Source of the DNA: Actinomycetes bacterium
GTDB taxonomy: Bacteria > Actinomycetota > Actinomycetes > Propionibacteriales > Propionibacteriaceae
Direction: 5' to 3'
Assembly: GCA_029778515.1 (NCBI GenBank)
Contig: JAKOQD010000205.1
Span: 1 to 17,249, forward strand
Length of the DNA stretch: 17,249 nucleotides
The notes under the pieces were generated by a model. That model made no database searches. It saw only the letters and a list, made by a program, of their open reading frames with translations, and was not told where the DNA came from. The translations under genes and the position numbers were made by a program. Position 1 is the first letter of the stretch; every line of letters starts with the position of its first letter. Shown piece after piece: positions 7,746 through 14,579 of the stretch.

Positions 7746-9347
7746 GTGACTCAATTGCCAGCCGCACCGGACAGCTTCCACGTCTTTGACACCACGCTTC
7801 GCGATGGTGCCCAGCAGGAGGGACTCCAACTCACCGTTGCCGACAAGCTGAAGATCGCCCGTCACCTCGACGACCTCGGCGTCGACTTCATCGAGGGCGG
7901 CTGGCCGGGCGCCAACCCCAATGACACCGCCTTCTTCGCCGCGGCGGCCGCCGGTGAGCTGAAGCTGCGCAACGCCAAGCTGGTGGCCTTCGGCGCCACT
8001 CGCAAGGTCGGTGCCGCCGCAGCCGACGACCCGCAGGTGCAGGCGCTGCTGGACGCCAACACCGAAGTGATCTGCATCGTGGCGAAGAGCCACGACGAGC
8101 ACGTCTTCCGTGCGCTGCACACCACGCTGGAGGAGAACCTCGCCATGGTCACCGATACGGTGGCCCATCTCGTCGCCAACGGACGCCGGGTGTTCGTCGA
8201 CTGTGAGCACTTCTTCGACGGCTACCGTGCCAACCCTGACTACGCGCTCGAAGTGGTGCGCGCCGCTGCCGAGGCCGGCGCCGAGGTCGTCGTGCTCTGT
8301 GACACCAACGGCGGGATGCTGCCCTCCTGGATGGGGGACATCGTGTCCGCCGCCGCCCAGATCGGCGTCGATCTCGGCATCCACTGCCACAACGACACCG
8401 GCTGTGCCGTGGCCAACACGCTGGCCGCGGTCGAGGCGGGCGTGATGCATGTCCAGGGCACCATGAACGGCCACGGCGAGCGCACCGGCAACGCGAACCT
8501 GATCACGGTGATCGCGAACCTGCAGCTCAAGTACGGCTGGCAGGTGGTCACTCCCGACCAGTTGGCCGAGGCCACCCGGGTCAGCCACGCGATTTCGGGC
8601 GTCACCAACTACCCGATGAACACCCGCCAGCCGTACGTGGGTGCGTCCGCGTTCGCGCACAAGGCCGGCCTACACGCGTCCGCGATCAAGGTGGACGCGA
8701 ACCTGTACCAGCACATCGATCCGAAGCTGGTTGGCAACGACATGCGCATGCTGGTCTCCGACATGGCCGGGCGCGCGAATATCCAGATCAAGGGCTCCGA
8801 GCTCGGCTACGACCTCTCCGACCGCGACCTGGCGGCTAAGGTCACCGAGAAGGTGAAGGCGCGCGAGATGGACGGGTATTCCTACGAGTCGGCGGACGCG
8901 TCCTTCGAACTGCTGCTGCGCGACGAACTCGGCTTGCTGGAGGACTATTTCGAGGTGCTCAGCTGGCGGGTGCTGACCGGGCATGAGGTGAAGCCCGAAG
9001 GTGATTCCGAGGCTGTGGTGAAGGTGCGTGCGAAGGGCTTGACCTACAACCTGGTCGGTGAGGGTCACGGCCCGCTGAACGCCCTTGATGTCGCGCTGCG
9101 GAACGCGCTGAATCCTGCCTACCCGCAGGTCGACGAGTTCGAGCTCACCGACTACAAGGTGCGGATCATCGACCAGGGCCACGGCACGGACGCGATCGTG
9201 CGTACCTTGATCGACATGACCGACGGCGAGCGCACCTGGACGACCGTCGGTGTCGGCACCAACGTCATCGAGGCATCCTGGGAGGCGCTTCACGACAGCT
9301 ACCTGTGGGCGCTGGCCCACCCTGGCTTCGAGGGCGCGGACGCGTAG
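7746..9347 (+). CDS. cimA: Citramalate synthase
   Basis: The 533-residue enzyme condenses pyruvate and acetyl-CoA to (R)-citramalate, the first step of the threonine-independent isoleucine route. It belongs to the LeuA/HMGL family: DTTLRDGAQQEG (15-26) provides the catalytic Arg and metal Asp, H213 and H215 of GIHCHNDTG bind the metal, and NGHGERTGNANL (241-252) is the second family signature. The catalytic barrel is followed by FAHKAGLHASAI and, from about residue 390, by a regulatory domain of the LeuA allosteric type that could sense isoleucine. The N-terminal VFDTTLRDGAQQEGLQLTV and the fused regulatory domain match the CimA group better than 2-isopropylmalate synthase or homocitrate synthase. 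The GTG start is supported by CAAACT 6 nt upstream. Confidence 0.92.
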   Translation: MTQLPAAPDSFHVFDTTLRDGAQQEGLQLTVADKLKIARHLDDLGVDFIEGGWPGANPNDTAFFAAAAAGELKLRNAKLVAFGATRKVGAAAADDPQVQALLDANTEVICIVAKSHDEHVFRALHTTLEENLAMVTDTVAHLVANGRRVFVDCEHFFDGYRANPDYALEVVRAAAEAGAEVVVLCDTNGGMLPSWMGDIVSAAAQIGVDLGIHCHNDTGCAVANTLAAVEAGVMHVQGTMNGHGERTGNANLITVIANLQLKYGWQVVTPDQLAEATRVSHAISGVTNYPMNTRQPYVGASAFAHKAGLHASAIKVDANLYQHIDPKLVGNDMRMLVSDMAGRANIQIKGSELGYDLSDRDLAAKVTEKVKAREMDGYSYESADASFELLLRDELGLLEDYFEVLSWRVLTGHEVKPEGDSEAVVKVRAKGLTYNLVGEGHGPLNALDVALRNALNPAYPQVDEFELTDYKVRIIDQGHGTDAIVRTLIDMTDGERTWTTVGVGTNVIEASWEALHDSYLWALAHPGFEGADA

Positions 9348-9361
9348 TCGCGGCACCCCGC

Positions 9362-9367
9362 TAGGCT
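9362..9367 (+). promoter_or_regulatory. Leaderless -10 of the DUF1707 gene (TAGGCT)
   Basis: TAGGCT is followed by 6 nt and the GTG at 9374. It begins only 15 bp after the cimA stop, so the DUF1707 gene has its own promoter even though it is co-directional with cimA. Confidence 0.6.
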
Positions 9368-9373
9368 GGCCGG

Positions 9374-10036
9374 GTGACCAGTAGCGATGAGATTCGGATC
9401 GGCCACGTCGAGCGTGAGCAGGCCGTGGCCGACCTGCGCCGCGCGGCGGAGGACGGCCGGCTCACCGCGGAGGAGCTCGACGAACGAGCCGAGCGGGCCC
9501 GAGTCGCGCGCACCAGCACCGAGCTGGCGGCGCTGTTCGCCGACCTGCGGCCAGGCACTTCGCTGTCCGCAACGGTGCCGATGCCGACCGCCGCCCAGGC
9601 ACTCGCCGCACTGGCCAACGTCGGTCACCGGCCAGAGGCGCCGCTCATCCTCGACGCGGGATGGTCGGGCACGAAGCGCACCGGAGCCTGGGTGGTGCCA
9701 CCGTTCATGGTCGCGCGTGCTGGGATCGAGACTGTCCGGATCTACTGCCTCCAGGCGCGGGCCGCCACCGAGGTGATCGATCTGGTGGTTGAGGCCACGA
9801 TGGGCACCGTCGTGTTGGTGCTGCCCGACGGTTGGGCGGTGAACGTCGACCGGCTGACCCGCGGCATCGGCACTGTGAAGGTGAAGGTGCCGGGCATTCC
9901 GGCCCCGGGCTGTCCGGTCTTCCTGGTGCGCGGCTCAGTGGGTATGGGCACCTTCAAGGCCCGGCCGGCGAACCGCCTCGACCGCTGGCGCCTGCGTCGG
10001 CAGCGCGAGCGCGAGCAGCGCGCCCTGACGGCGTAG
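9374..10036 (+). CDS. DUF1707 (SHOCT-like) domain protein
   Basis: This is a 220-residue protein of unknown function. Residues about 4-60 (SDEIRIGHVEREQAVADLRR, then AAEDGRLTAEELDERAERA) are a clear DUF1707 domain, a short helical module related to SHOCT and common in actinobacteria. The C-terminal half is beta-rich, with repeats such as VVLVLPDGWAVNVD, IGTVKVKVPGIPAPG and VFLVRGSVGMGTFKAR. It resembles the cell-wall-active antibiotic response (LiaF/DUF2154) domain often found after DUF1707. A role in envelope stress sensing is therefore possible but unproven. No convincing transmembrane segment is present, which is unlike LiaF itself. The tail is very basic (RWRLRRQREREQR). The GTG start is set by the domain start and by TAGGCT 6 nt upstream. 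Confidence 0.8.
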   Translation: MTSSDEIRIGHVEREQAVADLRRAAEDGRLTAEELDERAERARVARTSTELAALFADLRPGTSLSATVPMPTAAQALAALANVGHRPEAPLILDAGWSGTKRTGAWVVPPFMVARAGIETVRIYCLQARAATEVIDLVVEATMGTVVLVLPDGWAVNVDRLTRGIGTVKVKVPGIPAPGCPVFLVRGSVGMGTFKARPANRLDRWRLRRQREREQRALTA

Positions 10037-10064
10037 AGCAACGCTGATCAGCGCTGGACGTCTG

Positions 10065-10096
10065 CCTGGTGTTAGGCCCCGGGCGGCTGCACCAGG
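10065..10096. terminator. Weak hairpin between convergent genes
   Basis: CCTGGTG at 10065-10071 pairs with CACCAGG at 10090-10096 in the 72-bp gap between the convergent DUF1707 and deoA genes. A 12-bp perfect palindrome, CGCTGATCAGCG, lies at 10042-10053. Either could serve as a bidirectional terminator; no T-run is visible. Confidence 0.35.
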
Positions 10097-10108
10097 TCAC
10101 CCCGTCGG

Positions 10109-11392
10109 CTAGGTAGCGCTGATGCGCTCCAACACCAGCGGACCACGATCCACCGGGGAGTCGGCGTAAGTGACGGCGTCCGCCAGCGCCTCGCGGGCGC
10201 GTTCCATGCGTTCGGGGGTGTCGGTGTGCAGCGTGAACAGCGGGGCACCGGCGGCGACCCGGTCGCCCACTCCGGCGTGCCAGGTGACGCCGGCGGCGGC
10301 CTGTACCTGCTCGCCCTGCACTGCGCGTCCGGCCCCTAGGCGCCAGGCAGCCAGTCCGACGGCCATCGCGTCCATGCCAGCGAGGTAGCCGTCCGCCGAA
10401 GCGGTAATGACCTCGGTGTGGCGGGCCGTGGGCAGGGGAGCGTCCGGATCGCCGCCCTGGGCGCGGATCATGGCCTTCCAGGTGTCCATGGCCTTGCCGG
10501 ACGCGAGCACGTCCGCGGGGTCGGTATCGATGCCGGCGCACAGCAGCATCTCGCGGGCCAGGGCCACGGTCAGTTCGACCACATCGGACGGTCCGCCGCC
10601 GGCCAGCACGTCCACCGACTCGGCGACCTCGAGGCCGTTGCCGGCCGTCCGTCCGAGCGGAGCGTTCATGTCGGTGATCAGCGCGACCGTGTTCACCCCC
10701 GCCGCAGTGCCGATGCCGACCATGGTCTGAGCGAGCGCCCGGGAGTCAGCTACGGACTTCATGAAAGCGCCCGAGCCGGTCTTGACGTCCAGCACCAGCG
10801 AACTGGTGCCCTCGGCGATCTTCTTGCTCATGATCGAGGCCGAGATCATCGGAATCGACTCCACGGTCGCGGTCACGTCGCGCAGGGCGTAGAGCTTCTT
10901 GTCGGCCGGGGCAAGGCCTGCGCCGGCAGCGCAGATCACCGCACCGACGGACTCCAGTTGCGCCAGCATCTCGGTGTTGCTGAGGCTGGCCCGCCAGCCC
11001 GGAATCGCTTCGAGCTTGTCGAGGGTGCCACCGGTGTGGCCGAGACCGCGTCCGCTCAGTTGCGGGACGGCCGCGCCACAGGCCGCCACCAGCGGGGCCA
11101 GCGGCAGGGTGATCTTGTCGCCCACACCGCCGGTGGAGTGCTTGTCGACGGTGGGCCGGGAGAGCGAGGAGAAATCCATCCGCTCGCCGGTGGCGATCAT
11201 GGCGTTGGTCCAGCGGGTCAGCTCGTCGGCATCCAGGCCACGGAAGAAGATGGCCATTGCCATCGCGGCCATCTGCTCGTCGGTGACGATGCCGTCGGTG
11301 TAGGCGCGGATCAGCCAGTCGATGGCGGGCTCGCTGAGGCGGCCGCCGTCGCGCTTGGTGCGGATCAGTTCAACAGCGTCGAAGGTGCTCAC
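10109..11392 (-). CDS. deoA: Thymidine / pyrimidine-nucleoside phosphorylase
   Basis: The 427-residue enzyme splits thymidine or deoxyuridine with phosphate to the free base and deoxyribose-1-phosphate, a nucleoside salvage step. It has the helical N-domain, the phosphate-binding KHSTGGVGDK (84-93), the family signature SGRGLGHTGGTLDK (113-126), and pyrimidine-contact residues R171, S186 and K190 (LRDVTATVESIPMISASIMSKK). A C-terminal PYNP domain (about 355-427) follows. The sequence does not firmly separate DeoA from broader-range pyrimidine-nucleoside phosphorylase (Pdp). The GTG at 11392 gives the usual N-terminus (STFDAVELIRTKRDGG) and has TAGGGT 7 nt upstream. A longer reading would run through the divergent gene. 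It shares its -10 palindrome with the divergent dehydrogenase. Confidence 0.93.
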   Translation of the reverse strand: MSTFDAVELIRTKRDGGRLSEPAIDWLIRAYTDGIVTDEQMAAMAMAIFFRGLDADELTRWTNAMIATGERMDFSSLSRPTVDKHSTGGVGDKITLPLAPLVAACGAAVPQLSGRGLGHTGGTLDKLEAIPGWRASLSNTEMLAQLESVGAVICAAGAGLAPADKKLYALRDVTATVESIPMISASIMSKKIAEGTSSLVLDVKTGSGAFMKSVADSRALAQTMVGIGTAAGVNTVALITDMNAPLGRTAGNGLEVAESVDVLAGGGPSDVVELTVALAREMLLCAGIDTDPADVLASGKAMDTWKAMIRAQGGDPDAPLPTARHTEVITASADGYLAGMDAMAVGLAAWRLGAGRAVQGEQVQAAAGVTWHAGVGDRVAAGAPLFTLHTDTPERMERAREALADAVTYADSPVDRGPLVLERISAT

Positions 11393-11399
11393 GCATCGC

Positions 11400-11409
11400 A
11401 CCCTAGGGT
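11400..11409. promoter_or_regulatory. Shared palindromic -10 for two divergent leaderless genes
   Basis: The 10-bp perfect palindrome ACCCTAGGGT sits between start codons at 11392 (minus, GTG) and 11416 (plus, ATG). On the plus strand TAGGGT (11404-11409) is 6 nt before the ATG. On the minus strand TAGGGT (11405-11400) is 7 nt before the GTG. The two -10 hexamers overlap in the central TA, so polymerase cannot open both at once. A possible minus-strand -35, TGCGAC, lies at 11428-11423 with 17-nt spacing. Confidence 0.7.
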
Positions 11410-11415
11410 AGAGGC

Positions 11416-12348
11416 ATGGCTCGTCGCATCTGGTTGCCCTATCCCGACTCGGCCGCCGCCGAGACCGCGCTCGGGACGCTGCCGGAAGGCCTTGTGGCCG
11501 ACTACTTCCTGGCGGACGGGAGCTGGCCGGAATCGATCGGCGAGGTGGAGCTGCTGGTCGCGCCGTACATGCATCCCGCAACTGCGGTGATGGCCCGGGT
11601 GGGGGAGATGGCTCGGTTGAAGGTGGTCCAGCTGCTCAGCGCGGGCTACGACAACTTCCTGCCCTACCTGCCGGACGGGGTGCAGCTGTGTAACGCGGCC
11701 GGAGTCCACGATGCCAGCACGGCTGAGTTGGCGGTGGGTCTCGCGCTGGCCAGCAACCGGCACCTCGATACCTATGCCCGTAACATGCCGGCCGGAATCT
11801 GGGGCAACGACTTCGCCACCTCGTTGGCCGACCGGCGGGTGCTGATCGTCGGCTACGGCCGGATCGGTGCGGCCATCGAGCGCCGACTCGCCGGGTTCGA
11901 GGTCGCGTCGGTGACGCGGGTGGCTCGGCGGGCGCGGACGGGAGCGGTTCCCGTCCGCTCGATCGGGGAGCTGCCTGCGCTGCTGCCGGACGCTGATGTC
12001 GTGTTCGTGATCACGCCGCTGACCCCAGAGACCGAGCACCTGATCGGAGCCGCCGAACTGGCGAAGCTGGCCGACGGTGCGCTGCTGGTGAACGTGTCCC
12101 GCGGCAAGGTGGTCGACACCGAGGCGCTGGCGGACGCGACCGCGTCCGGACGGGTGCGCGCTGCGCTCGACGTCACCGACCCCGAGCCACTGCCGCCCGA
12201 TCACCGCTTGTGGCGGACTCCCGGCGTGCTGATCAGCCCGCATGTCGGCGGCCAGAGCACCGCCTTCTACCCACGGATGCAGCGTCTGGTGCGCGCCCAG
12301 CTGCAGCGCTTCGCCGTCGGCGAGCCGCTGGAGAACGTGGTGGCCTGA
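11416..12348 (+). CDS. D-isomer-specific 2-hydroxyacid dehydrogenase
   Basis: The 310-residue protein is an NAD(P)-dependent oxidoreductase of the D-2-hydroxyacid dehydrogenase family, which interconverts 2-keto acids and D-2-hydroxy acids. The Rossmann motif GYGRIG is at 146-151. The catalytic triad is Arg229 (NVSRGKVVD), Glu257 (DPEPLP) and His276 (SPHVGG). LLSAGYDNFLPYLPDGVQLCNA marks the substrate domain. It is too short to be SerA (no ACT domain) and its substrate cannot be told; phosphoglycerate, glyoxylate or phenylpyruvate-type acids are all possible. Its -10 (TAGGGT) is shared with divergent deoA. A long palindrome begins 10 bp after its stop. Confidence 0.88.
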   Translation: MARRIWLPYPDSAAAETALGTLPEGLVADYFLADGSWPESIGEVELLVAPYMHPATAVMARVGEMARLKVVQLLSAGYDNFLPYLPDGVQLCNAAGVHDASTAELAVGLALASNRHLDTYARNMPAGIWGNDFATSLADRRVLIVGYGRIGAAIERRLAGFEVASVTRVARRARTGAVPVRSIGELPALLPDADVVFVITPLTPETEHLIGAAELAKLADGALLVNVSRGKVVDTEALADATASGRVRAALDVTDPEPLPPDHRLWRTPGVLISPHVGGQSTAFYPRMQRLVRAQLQRFAVGEPLENVVA

Positions 12349-12357
12349 CCGACGACT

Positions 12358-12429
12358 CAACTTCGCACCCGAATGGGACCTTTGCTCCCGAAGTTTCGGG
12401 AGCAACGGCCCCTCTAGGGAGCGAAGTCG
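12358..12429 (+). terminator. Imperfect 72-nt palindrome after the dehydrogenase gene
   Basis: The centre (12393-12394) is flanked by a perfect 11-bp stem (12382-12392 with 12395-12405; core gctcccgaa/ttcgggagc). The ends (acttcgc/gcgaagt, 12360-12366 with 12421-12427) also pair, and several mismatches lie between. It probably terminates the dehydrogenase transcript before the promoter of the next gene. No T-run is present. Confidence 0.55.
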
Positions 12430-12489
12430 GGCTCGAGCGGGCGCTGGGGCCGGACGCCCGCGGACGGGCTCGGCGCAACCTGTCTGTCG

Positions 12490-12495
12490 TAGACT
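12490..12495 (+). promoter_or_regulatory. Leaderless -10 of the FAH-family gene (TAGACT)
   Basis: TAGACT is followed by 7 nt (CCGCGCC) and the ATG at 12503. No Shine-Dalgarno is present. Confidence 0.6.
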
Positions 12496-12502
12496 CCGCG
12501 CC

Positions 12503-13306
12503 ATGCGCATCGCCAGATTCGTCGCCCAGGGCGACCCGACCTACGGAGTTGTCGAACTAGCCGAGGATTCGGGCCCCAATCCGGACACCATCGCCGTGGT
12601 CTCCGGTGATCCGCTGGCCGGACCGGTGCACTACACCGGCGAGCGCCTCCCGCTGGCGGACGTCCGGCTGGTTGCCCCGGTGATCCCGCGCAGCAAGGTG
12701 ATCGGCATCGGACGCAACTACGCAGCGCACGCCGCCGAACTCGGCAACGAGGTGCCGGACCAGCCGATCATCTTCAGCAAGCCCAACACCTCTGTGATCG
12801 GTCCGGGCGAGCCGATCGTCTATCCGCCCGAGTCGAAGGACCTGCACTACGAGGGCGAACTCGCGGTGGTGATCGGGCGGATCTGCCGCCGCGTTCCGGT
12901 GGAGCGGGCGGCGGACGTGATCTTCGGGTACACGGTCGCAAACGACGTCACCTGCCGCGACCTGCAGAAGTCGGACGGGCAGTGGACGCGTGCGAAGGGT
13001 TTCGACAGCTTCTGCCCGATCGGACCCTGGATCGCCACCCACCTGGACATCGACGAAGCCGGCCGGCTCGACATCGAGACGACGCTCAACGGTGAAGTGG
13101 TGCAGTCGGGCAACACCGAACTGATGGTGCGTGGCGTGCCTGAACTGATCGCTTACGTGTCGGCGTTCACCACCCTGCTGCCAGGTGACGTGATCCTCAC
13201 CGGTACGCCGGCAGGGGTCGGCCCGATGCAGCCCGGTGACCGGGTCAGTGTCACGATCGCCGGCATCGGCACACTGACCAACGTCGTGGTGGCCGAGGAC
13301 GCCTGA
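12503..13306 (+). CDS. Fumarylacetoacetate hydrolase family protein
   Basis: The 267-residue protein belongs to the FAH fold, whose members cleave or isomerise beta-diketo acids or decarboxylate oxaloacetate with a Mg2+ ion. Visible are KVIGIGRNYAAHAAEL (66-80; catalytic His76), FSKPNTSVIG, metal ligands E117 and E119 in HYEGELAVVIG, and D148 in YTVANDVTCRD. LTGTPAGVGPMQPGD near the C-terminus is the usual final motif. The N-terminal cap (MRIARFVAQGDPTYGVVE) is typical of the actinobacterial form annotated as 2-hydroxyhepta-2,4-diene-1,7-dioate isomerase. The exact substrate is unknown. The start is fixed by TAGACT 7 nt upstream. The stop lies 1 nt before the next GTG, so the two genes form an operon. 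Confidence 0.9.
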   Translation: MRIARFVAQGDPTYGVVELAEDSGPNPDTIAVVSGDPLAGPVHYTGERLPLADVRLVAPVIPRSKVIGIGRNYAAHAAELGNEVPDQPIIFSKPNTSVIGPGEPIVYPPESKDLHYEGELAVVIGRICRRVPVERAADVIFGYTVANDVTCRDLQKSDGQWTRAKGFDSFCPIGPWIATHLDIDEAGRLDIETTLNGEVVQSGNTELMVRGVPELIAYVSAFTTLLPGDVILTGTPAGVGPMQPGDRVSVTIAGIGTLTNVVVAEDA

Positions 13307-13307
13307 G

Positions 13308-14249
13308 GTGACGTCCGCCGTCCTGCACGAGCCGCGTCCGGGGGTTACCTATCCCGAGGTGCTTTTGGTTGCCGAGAACGAGTCGCCGGCGCGCCGGATC
13401 GCCCTCGGCCTGGGCGGGCCGCTGGCTGGGGTAATCACCTTCCTGGTGGTCACTCCGCTGGTCACCGCGGGCCTGATCGGGCTGGGTTGGGTGCTGGCGG
13501 GCTCGCCGGGCGACTGGCGCAGTTTCTATGCCGCCGCGGCGAAGTTCGAGGAGCCGGCGGGAGTCTTCGCCACGCACCTTGGACTGTCGATGCTGATCCC
13601 GATCAGCTTCGGACTGGTCTACCTGCTGCACCGGTTCAACCCGCGTTGGCTGCACTCGGTGCAACCCGGCTTCCGCTGGCGGTACACGTTCGCGGCGACG
13701 CTGGTGGCGGTGGTGGTGCTGGGCGGGCTCTGGGTGCTGTCCCGGGTCGGGGAGGCCTGGGTGTTCGCTCCCGAAAAGAACCTGTGGTGGTTCCTCGCCG
13801 CGATCGTGATCACTTCGCCGCTGCAGGCCGCGGCCGAGGAGTACTTCTTCCGCGGCTACCTGTTGCAGGCGATCGGCATGGCATCGCCGGCCGGTCCGTG
13901 GTTCGGCGTGGTGGGTTCGGCGGCCGTGTTCGCGCTGCTGCACGGGACGCAGGACGTGCCACTGTTCCTGCATCGCTTCGCGTTCGGCCTGATCGCAGGC
14001 TTCTTGGTACTGAAGACCGGCGGGCTGGAGGCGGGCATCGCCGCACACGTGGTGAACAACCTGGTGGCGTTCGGCTATGGGGCGCTTTCGGGGACGCTGG
14101 CCGAAACGAAGGGGGTCACAACGGTCGGCTGGGTCGAGGTGGCCTGGAACCTGGCGGCTTTCGCGCTGTTTGCTGCTGGAGCGCTCTGGGTGGCCCGGCG
14201 GATGCGGCTCGCGACGACGACTCCCGGCGTCCGGGTGGGCTCAGTTTGA
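13308..14249 (+). CDS. CPBP family intramembrane glutamic protease
   Basis: This 313-residue membrane protein is of the CPBP/Abi family (related to Rce1). These proteases use glutamate and histidine within the membrane; bacterial members are linked to bacteriocin immunity or peptide processing. The three family motifs are EEYFFRG (E177, E178, R182), FALLHG (H212) and HVVNN (H247, N251). About eight hydrophobic segments are visible, starting at residues about 38-65 and ending at about 275-297. The GTG start is 1 nt after the preceding TGA, with GAGGAC about 11 nt upstream, so translation is probably coupled to the FAH gene. From memory, related actinobacteria often have gltX between this FAH gene and the tRNAs; here the protease occupies that place. 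Its target is unknown. Confidence 0.9.
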   Translation: MTSAVLHEPRPGVTYPEVLLVAENESPARRIALGLGGPLAGVITFLVVTPLVTAGLIGLGWVLAGSPGDWRSFYAAAAKFEEPAGVFATHLGLSMLIPISFGLVYLLHRFNPRWLHSVQPGFRWRYTFAATLVAVVVLGGLWVLSRVGEAWVFAPEKNLWWFLAAIVITSPLQAAAEEYFFRGYLLQAIGMASPAGPWFGVVGSAAVFALLHGTQDVPLFLHRFAFGLIAGFLVLKTGGLEAGIAAHVVNNLVAFGYGALSGTLAETKGVTTVGWVEVAWNLAAFALFAAGALWVARRMRLATTTPGVRVGSV

Positions 14250-14275
14250 GCCAAGGGCGTGCCGTCCGGTAAGGT
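14246..14275 (+). promoter_or_regulatory. Likely promoter of the tRNA-Gln/tRNA-Glu unit
   Basis: TTGAGC (14246-14251) and TAAGGT (14270-14275) are separated by 18 bp, about 33 bp before the mature tRNA-Gln 5' end. The -35 overlaps the last codons of the CPBP gene. Confidence 0.45.
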
Positions 14276-14307
14276 CGTTCCTCGGCTGGTTCGCGGGAAT
14301 TGGCCGA

Positions 14308-14379
14308 TGGGGTATGGGGTAATTGGCAGCCCGCCGGATTCTGGTTCCGTCAGTCTAGGTTCGAGTCCTAGTACCCCAG
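14308..14379 (+). tRNA. tRNA-Gln (anticodon CTG)
   Basis: The 72-nt cloverleaf has acceptor stem TGGGGTA (14308-14314) pairing with TACCCCA (14372-14378) and discriminator G14379. The anticodon loop is TTCTGGT with CTG at 14341-14343. The T arm is CTAGG TTCGAGT CCTAG. The U1-A72 pair is typical of tRNA-Gln. The outer anticodon-stem pair is a C/T mismatch. CCA is not encoded. Confidence 0.95.
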
Positions 14380-14448
14380 CTGCAGCGAGATTCGCCGCCG
14401 CTGGAAGCAGTTTGGTAGTGTTCGCTGGGTCGCGAAAGCGACAGCTAG

Positions 14449-14521
14449 GGCCCCGTTGTGTAGCGGCCTAGCACGCCGCCCTCTCAAGGCGGTAGCGCGG
14501 GTTCGAATCCCGTCGGGGCTA
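14449..14521 (+). tRNA. tRNA-Glu (anticodon CTC)
   Basis: The 73-nt cloverleaf has acceptor GGCCCCG (14449-14455) pairing with CGGGGCT (14514-14520), with a G-U end pair and discriminator A14521. The anticodon stem CCGCC/GGCGG holds loop CTCTCAA with CTC at 14483-14485. The T arm is GCGGG TTCGAAT CCCGT. CCA is not encoded. It follows tRNA-Gln by 69 nt and shares the terminator just downstream. Confidence 0.96.
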
Positions 14522-14528
14522 CAAGGTG

Positions 14529-14565
14529 AAACCCCTTGTCAGACGTAAGTCTGGCAAGGGGTTTT
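14529..14565 (+). terminator. Intrinsic terminator of the tRNA unit
   Basis: The stem aaaccccttg (14529-14538) pairs with caaggggttt (14555-14564). It continues inward through a T-G wobble, C-G and agac/gtct to a GTAA loop, 16 pairs in all, and ends in TTTT. This is the only clear classical U-tailed terminator in the window. Confidence 0.9.
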
Positions 14566-14579
14566 GTGCATCCACGGGC

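Noticed and set aside
10418..11590. Long plus-strand frame opposite thymidine phosphorylase
   Set aside because: It is a shadow frame of a high-GC gene, with no recognisable domain.
14484..14579. C-terminal tail of the regulator frame ending LVAPTGFEPALPP
   Set aside because: This is the antisense translation of the tRNA-Glu gene and its terminator, a well-known annotation artefact, not real protein.
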